Shown: positions 25,201-31,997 of the stretch, piece after piece
Layout: every line of letters begins with the position of its first letter
Position numbering within the stretch: the stretch's first letter is position 1
Assembly: GCA_017165825.1 (NCBI GenBank)
Contig: CM029378.1
Location: 16,705,371 to 16,769,370 of the forward strand
Direction: 5' to 3'
Length of the DNA stretch: 64,000 bases
Source: Hepsetus odoe
Lineage: Eukaryota; Chordata; Actinopteri; Characiformes; Hepsetidae
The notes under the pieces: generated by a model
Told to the model about the DNA's origin: nothing
What the model saw: only the letters and a program-made list of their open reading frames with translations
Databases searched by the model: none
Position numbers and translations under genes: made by a program

Positions 25201-26247
25201 CTGAAAGGCTATTTAAGCGACCTCAATTCTTTTTCTATGGCATTGCCATTATAAAGCCATAAGGCACTCATTTTTCAGAGTATAGCATCAGTGTTGCTGA
25301 CTTGCTGTCAACTGCATATGTGCAGCATTGCCCCTCAGTCAGTGCTTTCATATTTTTGTTCATTCAGAAGTGCCCCAGTTCTTCATAGTTCTGCAAGGAA
25401 CAATTTGCAATTTCAATTTTGCAGTATTTTGTTTTTGTTCATTAGACAGAGCCCATGCAACAAATGCAGCCTTTTCTTTCCATTTGATATTTCTCCAGAT
25501 CCAGGTTCTGCAGGTGAGGAAGAAGCTCCAGAACACACAGCAATCATTGCGGGTGTGGTTGCAGCCCTCGTCCTGCTGGTGTTCCTGACCCTTCTGGCTG
25601 TCTACTATATCAACACACACCCCACTGTCGCCCCTCCATTCTACCTCATGCAGGTAAAATCTGACCCATACTGTCAAATAACTTGTGCATTTACCTTTTT
25701 TAATGTTAAAATATTCACAAAATGTCAAATACTTTGATTGCATTTACATCTGTGCCCTTTGGTGACAAGCTTATAATATTTTATATAACAAAAAAGTAAT
25801 AGTGCAGCATTTTTCAACACAATCTCTATGTCAGTGTATCATCAAATACTAAAAATAATGTTTGTTTCCCTGTAGTAATAAAAACTGAAAACATACATCA
25901 GCTGCCTATAGCTTCTGTTATACTTTGGTCAAGTTTTCTGTTTTCTAAGTACAGAGAAACACCCCAAAAGGATTATTCATGCTATTGAGCAGTACTCTTC
26001 TGATGCAGCTGATGGAGATTAGGTTGAATAAGCCTGGAGACTCCATTTAATATAAGTAGTGATTCCAAACAGTGGTCTAGAGTTAAAAGATCTGAAAAAC
26101 CTGAATGTTTCTGCTCACATACAGCGCCGCACCAATAACTACTGGCCCTCCATGAAGTTTAGGAACCAGGGGTGCCACTCCAGCTACACTGAGGTTGAAC
26201 TCGGGGTTCCTGAAAAGGAGGGATTCATTGAGGCAGAGCAGTGCTGA
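9954..26247 (+). CDS. plxdc1: plexin domain-containing protein 1 (TEM7), 5'-partial, 13 exons
   Basis: Type I membrane receptor known from tumour endothelium; family members bind extracellular-matrix partners and PEDF. Exons: 9954-10120, 16732-16875, 17065-17134, 17556-17678, 18371-18489, 20074-20173, 20269-20364, 20463-20544, 20631-20691, 22428-22554, 22853-22888, 25499-25653, 26125-26247. All junctions are GT-AG and phases agree, giving 466 residues plus a split first codon (human PLXDC1 is about 500). Visible are IDTLPDNMTKVV, a nidogen-like region (SFDFPFYGH, RMLTATQYIAPLMANFDP), a cysteine-rich PSI domain, a Pro/Ser/Thr-rich stalk, one transmembrane helix and the tail EKEGFIEAEQC. The tail, the DDTKL segment and the lasp1 neighbour favour PLXDC1 over PLXDC2, although some segments (RRRTIYEYHRVE) look more like PLXDC2. 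The signal-peptide exon is missing. Confidence 0.93.
10141..10172. repeat. (TCTCT)n microsatellite
   Basis: About six TCTCT units just downstream of an exon donor. Confidence 0.9.
10207..11135 (-). mobile_element. RTE-type LINE fragment (reverse transcriptase C-terminal half)
   Basis: The minus strand encodes broken pieces of an RTE/BovB-like reverse transcriptase. Typical segments are WFGHVQRRDEDY, GKRKSGRPKRRFMDVV and KVYRTVVRPAMLYGLE. The 3' end on the minus strand is a short GAA-rich simple repeat, usual for RTE elements. The ORF is broken and the copy is dead. It is interrupted by an unrelated insert at 10944-11090 and then resumes with CTGCTCCCAACTC. Confidence 0.85.
10944..11090. mobile_element. 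short insert nested in the LINE fragment
   Basis: A 147-bp sequence (AAGTAGGATTTTATGGTCAT through the CACAGTGAAACGAAATAACG region) splits the LINE. CAAG flanks it at 10940-10943 and 11091-11094, matching a short target duplication. The uninterrupted LINE order CTCCTCAAGCTGCTCC is preserved in the copy at about 30754. I have seen this motif widely in fish sequences but cannot name the family. Confidence 0.7.
11168..11214. other. alternating hairpin-forming sequence
   Basis: TCTCTATAC occurs on both sides of GTATAGAGA, and AGAGGTAT-TCTCT-ATACCTCT is a perfect 8-bp stem with a 5-base loop. No function is suggested. Confidence 0.5.
12912..13113 (+). mobile_element. diverged tRNA-derived SINE
   Basis: Head GCAGTGGTGGCCTAGTGATT, then GACCAGTAGGTACC and a tail with GCAGAGGAAGAATTTCATTG. 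Same head family as 2030-2275 with the other tail type. The middle is partly deleted. Confidence 0.6.
13122..13202 (-). mobile_element. 5'-truncated SINE tail with 13-bp target-site duplication
   Basis: On the minus strand this is the tail of the 2030-2275 element (CGCCCTGTGTGCGCTGGGTT onward). TTTTTAAAAATTC is duplicated exactly at 13109-13121 and 13203-13215. Only the 3' part was inserted, as in LINE-driven 5' truncation. Confidence 0.8.
14206..14270. repeat. (GT)n microsatellite
   Basis: About 32 uninterrupted GT units, followed by a short GA run. Confidence 0.95.
14421..14472. repeat. (CA)n microsatellite
   Basis: About 26 CA units, complementary in direction to the GT tract 150 bp upstream. 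The tract ends in ACTGTGTGTG, a small inverted turn. Confidence 0.95.
15185..15650 (+). mobile_element. Tc1-like transposon remnant
   Basis: The left end has CAGTACTGTGCAAAAGTTTT, which resembles the terminal repeat of a fish Tc1/mariner family. Inside, WPPQSPDLNIIQCVW is the conserved D-containing C-terminal transposase segment. Most of the transposase is deleted. Confidence 0.75.
16630..16728. repeat. (CT)n tract forming the polypyrimidine tract
   Basis: About 25 CT units followed by a mixed C/T stretch that ends in the acceptor CTCTCTAAG of the plxdc1 exon at 16732. Confidence 0.9.
16732..16875 (+). CDS. plxdc1: plxdc1 exon: start of extracellular domain
   Basis: 48 codons in phase 0, donor GTAAGA. 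It encodes EDSQRYYSW, then LWVDL and HGILSNTHRQAA, the conserved segment before the nidogen-like core. Confidence 0.93.
17019..17059. repeat. (CT)n tract abutting an acceptor
   Basis: About 20 CT units directly followed by CATTAG, the acceptor of the exon at 17065. Confidence 0.95.
17065..17134 (+). CDS. plxdc1: plxdc1 exon: nidogen-like core
   Basis: Encodes RVALSFDFPFYGHQVRQITI, then ATG and a split Gly; ends in phase 1, donor GTAGTA. This is the most conserved extracellular segment of PLXDC proteins. Confidence 0.95.
17556..17678 (+). CDS. plxdc1: plxdc1 exon: nidogen-like domain, middle
   Basis: Acceptor ATTGTAG, donor GTGAGT. Encodes FIFTGEVTHRMLTATQYIAP and LMANFDPSFSKNSTVCYLDN; NST is a sequon. 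The 420-bp intron before it holds no repeat I recognise. Confidence 0.95.
17679..18370. other. plxdc1 intron, nothing recognised
   Basis: AT-rich intron of about 690 bp without an identifiable element. Confidence 0.6.
18371..18489 (+). CDS. plxdc1: plxdc1 exon: nidogen-like domain, end
   Basis: Acceptor TTCCCCAG, donor GTGAGT, phase 1 to 0. Encodes GEVFVVQWDKVRLQ, then GSFTFQAALHRNGTIIFGYR; NGT is a sequon. Confidence 0.95.
18490..20073. other. plxdc1 intron
   Basis: Holds one diverged minus-strand SINE (19126-19270); otherwise AT-rich with nothing recognised. Confidence 0.6.
19126..19270 (-). mobile_element. diverged tRNA-derived SINE
   Basis: Minus-strand copy of the common head family: the GGTATTCTTGAGCAAGG motif and the diverged B-box GGTTTGAATGCC are readable. 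Ends are eroded. Confidence 0.6.
20074..20173 (+). CDS. plxdc1: plxdc1 exon
   Basis: Acceptor ATCTTTAG, donor GTTAGT, ends in phase 1. Encodes VPLPVEKINSTEHPVKVGLS followed by DAFMALL; HPVK.GLSDAF is conserved across PLXDC1 and PLXDC2. Confidence 0.95.
20269..20364 (+). CDS. plxdc1: plxdc1 exon
   Basis: Encodes DARRRTIYEYHRVEVDTTKI and then AFEFTPLP. Acceptor TTAGCAG, where the second of two nearby AGs is needed for phase; donor GTGAGT. NHS is a sequon. Confidence 0.94.
20463..20544 (+). CDS. plxdc1: plxdc1 exon: PSI domain, first part
   Basis: Encodes TCLQHTNCDQCLHSNLT, then CGWCNVLQR. Cysteine spacing is that of the plexin-semaphorin-integrin (PSI) fold. Donor GTAGTA, phase 2. Confidence 0.95.
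20631..20691 (+). CDS. plxdc1: plxdc1 exon: PSI domain, end
   Basis: Encodes CSDGIDRHRQEWLDYSCLEE, phase 2 to 0, acceptor TTTTTAG, donor GTAAAA. Confidence 0.94.
21439..21703 (+). mobile_element. solo LTR of a retrotransposon, 5-bp target-site duplication
   Basis: 265 bp beginning TGTCATGG and ending GTTACA, with the TG...CA ends usual for LTRs. CCATC is duplicated exactly at 21434-21438 and 21704-21708. Inside are a TATA-like TATTTAAG (about 21529) and a polyadenylation-like AATAAAG (about 21638). No internal retrotransposon sequence is next to it, so it looks like the product of LTR-LTR recombination. Confidence 0.75.
22228..22281. repeat. (AT)n microsatellite
   Basis: About 26 AT units, perfectly self-complementary. 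Confidence 0.95.
22428..22554 (+). CDS. plxdc1: plxdc1 exon: stalk
   Basis: Acceptor ATGGCAG, donor GTGAGC. Encodes VKEGICEDYTPAG followed by a Ser/Pro/Ala/Thr-rich stalk, probably O-glycosylated. Confidence 0.92.
22853..22888 (+). CDS. plxdc1: plxdc1 microexon
   Basis: Only 36 bp: DDTKLLLHHHGN with split codons at both ends, acceptor CTCCTCAG, donor GTGAGT. DDTKL matches the PLXDC1 segment before the membrane helix. Its length is a multiple of three, so skipping would keep the frame. Confidence 0.88.
22889..25498. other. plxdc1 intron with Tc1-like remnant
   Basis: The longest 3' intron; it carries a decayed transposase (24180-24960). The rest is AT-rich with nothing recognised. Confidence 0.65.
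24180..24960 (+). mobile_element. decayed Tc1-like transposase
   Basis: Translation with many stops still shows QQDIEPKHAAKATQELYK near 24752-24805, which matches the QQDNDPKH block of Tc1 transposases. Upstream pieces fit the DNA-binding half. No terminal repeats were recognised. Confidence 0.7.
25499..25653 (+). CDS. plxdc1: plxdc1 exon: transmembrane helix
   Basis: Encodes an acidic juxtamembrane stretch (AGEEEAPEH), then a hydrophobic helix (AIIAGVVAALVLLVFLTLLA) and YYINTHPTVAPPFYLMQ. Phase 1 to 0, acceptor TTCTCCAG, donor GTAAAA. Confidence 0.95.
26125..26247 (+). CDS. plxdc1: plxdc1 last coding exon: cytoplasmic tail
   Basis: Encodes RRTNNYWPSMKFRNQG, then EVELGVPEKEGFIEAEQC and the stop TGA. 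The ending EAEQC is characteristic of PLXDC1. Confidence 0.96.
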   Translation, partial: RRTNNYWPSMKFRNQGCHSSYTEVELGVPEKEGFIEAEQC

Positions 26248-26870
26248 GGAGGCGGGACTTCCTGCACAAAGGATCCACCATATACCTTTTATTTTATCTT
26301 TCTGTATTTGGTGGGAGAGCTCAGAGACAAAGGGACAAAGATGGGCTGTCAGCCACCACTATCAGTCTGCCTAGATTTGACAGTCCATTTTGCAGCACCT
26401 CTCATACTATTCGTTTAGGACCGAGGAAATTCCTTTTTTTTATTATTAAGGAACTACAGATGTTACTGGGATGTTTGCTGACTACACTCTTTGCTGGTGA
26501 AAATGGGACTTAGCCATGATGAAATCCTGCAGTTCATGTACAGTATGATAATAACTTTGTAGAATTTTCATTCTGGGAATTTTTTTTTCTAATGTGTTGT
26601 GTTCAATGAAACAAACAAACAAAAAAAAAAGTCTGTGACGCCTGATGCTCAGTTAGCCACATGGACTGGACTGCACTTTAACTGAATGATCTCATTAGCA
26701 ATAGTGACATGACTGGACCTGATCTGACACCTTGTTTTTGTATTTAGCCCCTTAGAATTGATTTTCCTCTGGAGGTGTCAAAGTGTTGCAAGGAATACAG
26801 CTCAGTGCCCACATAGACAAGACAAATCAATAAAAAACCTGTTGAGAACAAATGTGTGCCTTTGTAGTTG
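26248..26870 (+). other. plxdc1: plxdc1 3' UTR
   Basis: Follows the stop. The best polyadenylation signal is AATAAA at 26829-26834, with a GT-rich stretch near 26850-26870. Further AATAAA-like words at about 27085 and 27131 could serve as later sites. Confidence 0.6.
26829..26834 (+). terminator. polyadenylation signal for plxdc1
   Basis: AATAAA about 580 bp after the stop codon, followed by a GT-rich downstream element. Confidence 0.6.
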
Positions 26871-27417
26871 TGGATTTAATGGATAATGAAAAGCGTGTGG
26901 GTGCGAGAATTATAAGGATCCTCTCTAAGAAAACAGTGGGATATCCAGTTCCAGGCAGGGAAATGGTTTTAATTTACGGAGTTATGACATAAATGAGCTA
27001 AATGAGCTCAGAGTGTTGGATATTAAAAAATGTCAGGACATTGTTGAAGACTGGACTTGCATTAAAATGTCATTACTGTGTCAAATAAACCGTGTCAAAT
27101 TTGAACATACAGTGTGCAATTAGTGAACCAATAAAGTGGAAAAATGTTTTGTCAATATATGTCAATGAGAGCTAATGGTAAATGTTTGCATTGACAATGA
27201 AATGTCTGTCAATATCTTTTCAACCTAATTATAAATACAGCAATATAGTGAGACACTAGGACAGTGTCCATTGCAGTTATGCACAAAATAAAAGCGTTTC
27301 AGCATTTCTGTTATTTATAAACCCTTGCTGTTTAAATGATACTTTTCCTGAAACAAAAATGAAATTAAGTTGTAGAAGAAAAGTTGCTCCAAAATCCTGA
27401 AAACCATTTAATATTCC

Positions 27418-27541
27418 TCCCTGCGATGGGCTGGCGACCTGTACAAGTTGTGTCCCCGTCCTTCGCCCTGTGTGAGCTGGGATCCCCCCCGCAACCCTAG
27501 TTAGGACAAGTGAAAGAAAAGCCCAGAAAATGACTGACTGA
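27418..27541 (+). mobile_element. 5'-truncated SINE tail with 13-bp target-site duplication
   Basis: The tail motif GCGATGGGCTGGCGACCTGT starts almost at the insertion point. CATTTAATATTCC is duplicated exactly at 27405-27417 and 27542-27554. Confidence 0.85.
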
Positions 27542-28512
27542 CATTTAATATTCCAAACTCTTTAACAATCTCATCAAATTAGACTTTTTTCTTGTCCCAC
27601 TATTCTGATGAATAAAACAAATATAAGATATAAATATATTATTTTTTGAATGACTTTGTTAATAATTCCTCTTATTTGTGTTTAAACAATTTATTTAATA
27701 ATTGACATATTTTATATAAAAGTAATTATGCACTGAAGATGTGTCCCAAAACTTGCTACTGAAACCTAGTTAGCCTGGCAGAGAACTGCAATAAGTCACA
27801 TGAGAAACTGAGGAAATTACTTCGTCCAACCACTTACTAACATCATGGGTAGACCAAAGGTAAGTCCTCTGTTTGTTTTTTTTTTAGTTTTTTTTTTTTA
27901 TTTTGTTTTTAAGAAAATGGCAGTCGTTTCAGTTTTGACTGAGTACAGTCCTGTAACTCAATTTATCCGAAAATGATAAATGAATACATTTTTTTCTTCC
28001 TTTATTTGGAACCTGAACTTGTCCATGACCTTGGCCGTGTTCCCCAGTTTGCATCTATTTCTCCAAAAAAATGAACTGTGGTGTATATTTGCAAATTCAC
28101 AACCCTGTTAACCCTGTCATGCATCTCATTGAGTTTACTCAGAAGTGAAAATCCTTCACCTCTATTGAAATTAAATGAGCAAATTTATTGTATATATTGT
28201 TTGTTTTGTGGTCTTGTTGACATGTTAATTTGTAAATTTAATTTTCATACTGTTAATCCTTCATTGCATAAATGCACCACAAACCATGGTTTGGTTTGGT
28301 TACTTATCTTCTTCTGCTCCTCTTGCTTGGCAGCTCCATCCTCCACCCAATATAATCCTCATCACGCAATCTCACTTCTATGAATTAATCCCCAAACTGT
28401 CCAAAGATTATTAAAATACAATATTATTTAAAACATTCCTCTGCTTTGAGTACGTATTATTCACATTTTTGTCATGATGTACTCTCAAAAGTAACATCTG
28501 GAATAAACCTGC

Positions 28513-28616
28513 GGGGCAGCGGTGGCTTAGTGGTTCGAGCCTAGGCCCCAGGATCGGAGGGTTGTGGGTTAGAAACCCAGGTTGATAGTTTGCCCTGAGG
28601 TATCCTTGAGCAGGTT
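28513..28616 (+). mobile_element. tRNA-derived SINE head
   Basis: GGGGCAGCGGTGGCTTAGTG, then CCCCAGGATCGGAGGGTTGT and TGCCCTGAGGTATCCTTGAG. The 3' half is missing. Confidence 0.75.
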
Positions 28617-28792
28617 AAATTTAATTGTGGCTCACTGTGTGCTGCACCATGTTTCACAATGACAGAAATTGTCACTTCAAGACTGTGTTACTTCATCTAA
28701 ACCTGTTACTTTTCATCAATAAAAAAGTCTACTTTCTCAGCTCACAAGGGTTTAACCTTTTGTACTTCAATCGTTTGACTATATGCAAATTC

Positions 28793-29140
28793 TTCTTTTT
28801 CGGGTGCTCCCATTTAGGGGTCACCTCAGTGGATCATCCATTTCCATTTCTTATGGTCCTCTGCATCCTCCTCCTTCAAACCAACCACCTGCATGTCCTC
28901 TCTCTGCACGTCCATAAAGCTCCTCTTGGGTCTTCCTCTTCTCCTATTTCCTGCCAGCTCCATCTTCAACATCCACCTCCCAATATAATCCTCGTCTCTC
29001 CTCTGGACATGTCCAATGCAACATTGCTTCTCTAACTTTTCTCCAAAACATCCAACCTGAACTGTCCCTCTAATATGCTCATTTCTAAACCTATCCATCC
29101 TCGTCACACCCTTGGAAAATCTCAGCATCTTTAACTCTGA
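28793..29140 (-). mobile_element. RTE-type LINE 3' fragment
   Basis: The minus strand encodes GHVQRRDEDYIGRWMLKMEL and GRPKRSFMDVQREDMQVVGL, the C-terminal end of an RTE-type ORF, about the same segment as in 10207-10560. It is 5'-truncated. Confidence 0.85.
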
Positions 29141-29271
29141 GAAAACATTTGAAAAATAAATCCTGAATGTTTTTTAAATGTTTTGAACAGCTGAGACTAT
29201 AGAAATACGTATAATATATATGTAGTGAAAGTGACTATTTGACACGAAACACAAAGAAATGCAGCCTCTGC

Positions 29272-29335
29272 TTCAGCCCCATCCAGCGCCCGGGGAGCAG
29301 TGATGGGGACGGTACCTTGCTCAAGGGAACCTCAC
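29272..29335 (-). mobile_element. SINE fragment
   Basis: Minus-strand piece of the common family: GAGGTTCCCTTGAGCAAGGT and the downstream CATCACTGCTCCCCGGGCGC. Confidence 0.6.
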
Positions 29336-29507
29336 TGTATGTATATTTAACCAACACGTCACAGACACTTAAGTCTTTGTTACGTTCTGTCTCAAACGGG
29401 ACTGTTTTCTTTGTCCCGCCCGGTGTTTCACTGATTTAATACTGCTTTGTCGATTCGAATAAAAAAAAAAAACCTTTTGATGCGATCGGGGGAGTTCGCG
29501 TTTCTCC

Positions 29508-29783
29508 ATGTTGGAGCGGAATTTTAAACTGTGCTTTAAAAAGATTAATGGACACCTGTCCCCAGAGAAGCCACGAAAAGGGAAAACGGTCCTCGGTTTG
29601 AAACGATCAGGTCAACAGCAGCTCCTACAGGCCAGTAGAGGAGACACAGCCCGAGAGATCATTACAGCAGATCCCACACCGCAGTCGACTTTAGTCTTCA
29701 CTTCTTTTCACAACCAGGGTCTCCCCTTGAATCCAGCCTTACAGGTGGCAGATTTGGACCCTTTTACACAAAACCTGCACTAA
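29508..29783 (+). CDS. orphan ORF of 91 codons, unknown
   Basis: Starts with ATG in an acceptable context (TCTCCATGT) within a locally GC-rich stretch. It encodes a basic N-terminal half (KPRKGKTVLGLKRSGQQQLL) and a more neutral C-terminal half ending DLDPFTQNLH. I recognise no family, signal peptide or membrane segment. The word ACAG|GTGGCA near 29744 could be a splice donor, in which case this would be a first exon. It is not visibly part of the surrounding repeats. It could be a small gene, a gene remnant or chance. Confidence 0.3.
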   Translation: MLERNFKLCFKKINGHLSPEKPRKGKTVLGLKRSGQQQLLQASRGDTAREIITADPTPQSTLVFTSFHNQGLPLNPALQVADLDPFTQNLH

Positions 29784-29948
29784 TCACACGCAGATGGATG
29801 TGGTGGTAGTCTGGTGGGAGATGATACTAACTTGTTATTTCACTGTTTTCCTTATTTCATGACATTAAATCCACTTTTTTTAATCTTATATAGTTATAAA
29901 ATGACCTAACTGTAGAATAAACAAACGTTTAAAGTGTAATAAATTTAG

Positions 29949-29953
29949 AAAAA
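29949..29953 (-). terminator. RNA polymerase III terminator of tRNA-Cys
   Basis: TTTTT on the minus strand two bases past the tRNA 3' end. Confidence 0.75.
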
Positions 29954-29954
29954 G

Positions 29955-30026
29955 AGGGGGCACCCGGATTTGAACCGGGGACCTCTTGATCTGCAGTCAA
30001 ATGCTCTACCACTGAGCTATACCCCC
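29955..30026 (-). tRNA. tRNA-Cys (anticodon GCA)
   Basis: 72 nt on the minus strand. The acceptor stem GGGGGTA pairs with TGCCCCC, with discriminator T. A box TAGCTCAGTGG and B box GGTTCAAATCC are present. The anticodon loop CTGCAGA gives GCA, decoding cysteine (UGC/UGU). No intron; CCA is not encoded, as expected in eukaryotes. A T5 run follows on the minus strand (29949-29953). Unlike the SINEs nearby, all arms fold, so I take it as a real gene. Confidence 0.93.
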
Positions 30027-30502
30027 ACACTGAACTAGCGGCACAAATCTGCTCCTATAAACCTCCAACACCGCGGGAACGAATGATGAATTGACAAGTG
30101 TTATGTTATTAGTTATAATTTGATACACTGTGTTCTGAATCCTTGTTAGCTAACGCGGTACAGCGCTAACGAGCTAACAGACGTTAGCTATCTTTAACAG
30201 TCTGCGTCTTTTAATATGGCTTGTCATACCAACAGCAGCCAGATGGGGGCAGTGCGGTAACATTGCTGCATGTAAACGAGTGACGACCTCTGAGGGGGAA
30301 CTCTATCACCTGCTCGCAAAATAAAATAGAGGAAAAACAGTTTAGGGCTTAATGATAATATGGAATTAGATTTCTAGTCACTTCTCTAATTACTGAAGTC
30401 AACAGAGATACAAAAGTTCTGTTGATTAAATAAAATTGCAATTTAGTTAAGATGTGAACAGAGGGTTTTGTGGCCAGATGAAACTTTACTTTCCTTTATG
30501 CT

Positions 30503-30955
30503 GGGACCCGTCTCTGAAAGATCACTCTTGCCATTCTTCTTCACACACTCCAAATTACTTGCACTCTCTTCCACACTCGCCGTTTCTCTGAACTGTTGAT
30601 CCCAAGTGTTTAAATCCCTCAACCTTTGTCACCTCTACTCCCTCTATCCTAACCACTCCACTTTCCCTTTCATTCACACTCATGTATTCTGTCTTTGTCC
30701 TGCTCGCTTTCATTCTTCTCCTCTCTGGAACACATCTCCTTCTCTCCAGGGTCTCCTCAAGCTGCTCCCTACTCACGCGACAGATCACAATATCATTATC
30801 AAACATCATCGTCCACGGGGACTGCAGTCTCACCTTGTCTGTCAACCTGTCCATTACTATTGCAAACAAGTATGGGCTCAGGGCCTATCCTTGATGTAAT
30901 CCCCATTTTACTTTAAATGCATACGTCACTCCTACTGCAGACCTCACCAATATTG
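30503..30955 (-). mobile_element. RTE-type LINE fragment (reverse transcriptase core)
   Basis: The minus strand encodes WGLHQG, then FAIVMDRLTDKVR, SPWTMMFDNDIVICRVSREQ and KTEYMSVNERESG. The catalytic block usually read as F-A-D-D is F-D-N-D here, so the copy is inactive in addition to being truncated. Confidence 0.85.
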
Positions 30956-31025
30956 CCATTTTGGGTTCTTGAGAGTTTGTTAAACTCAATACTATGAAAC
31001 AGCCTTTTAAACTATATTTATATAT

Positions 31026-31195
31026 AGGGGCAGCGTTGGCCCCAGGATCAGAAGGTGATGAGTTCAAATCCCAGACCAGTAGGTTGCCCTAAAGTACTGT
31101 TGACCAAGGTACCTTACCCATCACTGCTCCAGGGAGCTTTAAATAGCTACCCCCAGCTGCATGGTGTCTGTGGGTGAAAAGCAGAGGCTGGAACT
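31026..31195 (+). mobile_element. tRNA-derived SINE, first of an adjacent pair
   Basis: GGGGCAGCGTTGGCCCCAGG (internal deletion of the A box), GAGTTCAAATCCCAGACCAG, then a tail with GTGAAAAGCAGAGGCTGGAA. Confidence 0.75.
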
Positions 31196-31196
31196 C

Positions 31197-31370
31197 GGGG
31201 TAGTGGTGGCCTAGTGGATACGGAGTTGACCCCAGGACTGGAAGGTTGTGGGTTTTGAATCCCTTACCAGTAGGTTGCCTTGAGGTACCCTTGAGCAAGG
31301 CACTGTCCCCATCACTGCTCCATGGGCATTTTCAATAACTTCCTCCTGCTGCACGTATTGGTAAAATAAA
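31197..31370 (+). mobile_element. tRNA-derived SINE, second of an adjacent pair
   Basis: GGGGTAGTGGTGGCCTAGTG, then the Pol III B-box-like region and CTTGAGCAAGGCACTGTCCC. It follows the previous copy with almost no gap. Confidence 0.8.
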
Positions 31371-31699
31371 GGGGTGTTATTTTTTACAGACAGTTACTGC
31401 TTGAAATATTCTTGAATATATTTTTGAAGCTTTGCAGGCAACATAGTAGCAGAAGAAAACTTTTTATTTATCAGTTTACTGGAATCGGTACTGAATGTGA
31501 AAGAGGACGCGTATTGTCACTTTGCCTTAGCTTGGAAATTCAACGTATATTTGTGACGTTAACAACAAAAAAGGATTCCTCTGTACAGAAATCCACACCA
31601 CGGTGAACCAAATGGCTTCTGACTCGGTTTCCATCTCCAGAAAGTGTGTAAAATCCCCTGTAGACTCGTCTAAACTGATTCTCTTTACTGAACGAATCA

Positions 31700-31928
31700 T
31701 TCTCAGGCCCCGCCCTCACCGTTTCACTCCTTTTATGGTGCTGTGAAGGCGCTCCACTCGCCCCGCCCAACAGCGCGCAAGGGCCACGCCCACGTCGCCG
31801 CGCGTACACGATGGGCGGAGCGTGGCTGTCTGCGCGCCCCGTCTCGCAGGTTTTAGTGTGACTATATCCTCACTCCTCCGGCAGACCCGTGTGTACGGAG
31901 CTAGAGACCGTAACGGAGCACCGCCACC
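31700..31928 (+). promoter_or_regulatory. lasp1: GC-rich promoter and 5' UTR of lasp1
   Basis: GC- and CpG-rich stretch with several GC boxes: CCCCGCCC near 31709 and 31760, CCACGCCC near 31784, GGGCGG near 31813. No strong TATA box. This is typical of a broadly expressed gene. The start codon context CCGCCACCATGA is near optimal. Confidence 0.75.
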
Positions 31929-31997
31929 ATGAACCCCCAGTGCAGCAGATGCGACAAGATCGTGTATCCCACGGAAAAAGTCAACTGCCTGGACAAG
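31929..31997 (+). CDS. lasp1: lasp1 exon 1
   Basis: Encodes MNPQCSRCDKIVYPTEKVNC, then LDK; first LIM zinc ligands; donor GTGAGT, phase 0. Confidence 0.97.

Larger units (their letters stand above)
26871..29954. other. intergenic region between plxdc1 and the tRNA gene
   Basis: Holds a SINE tail (27418-27541), a SINE head (28513-28616), an RTE LINE fragment (28793-29140), a SINE fragment (29272-29335) and the orphan ORF at 29508-29783. No exon of a known neighbour (such as FBXO47, which I recall near this position in mammals) was seen. Confidence 0.6.
30027..31699. other. intergenic region upstream of lasp1
   Basis: Holds a GCTAAC/GTTAGC-rich stretch (about 30147-30190), a LINE fragment (30503-30955) and two adjacent SINEs (31026-31370). 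The rest shows nothing recognised. Confidence 0.6.

Noticed and set aside
9954..26247. PLXDC2 as the identity of the first gene
   Set aside because: Some segments resemble PLXDC2, but the ending EAEQC, the CLQH and DDTKL words and the lasp1 neighbour fit PLXDC1.
27844..27862. ATGGGTAGACCAAAG followed by GTAAGT as a short first exon
   Set aside because: Five codons with no recognisable continuation. It may be a leftover of a transposase start.
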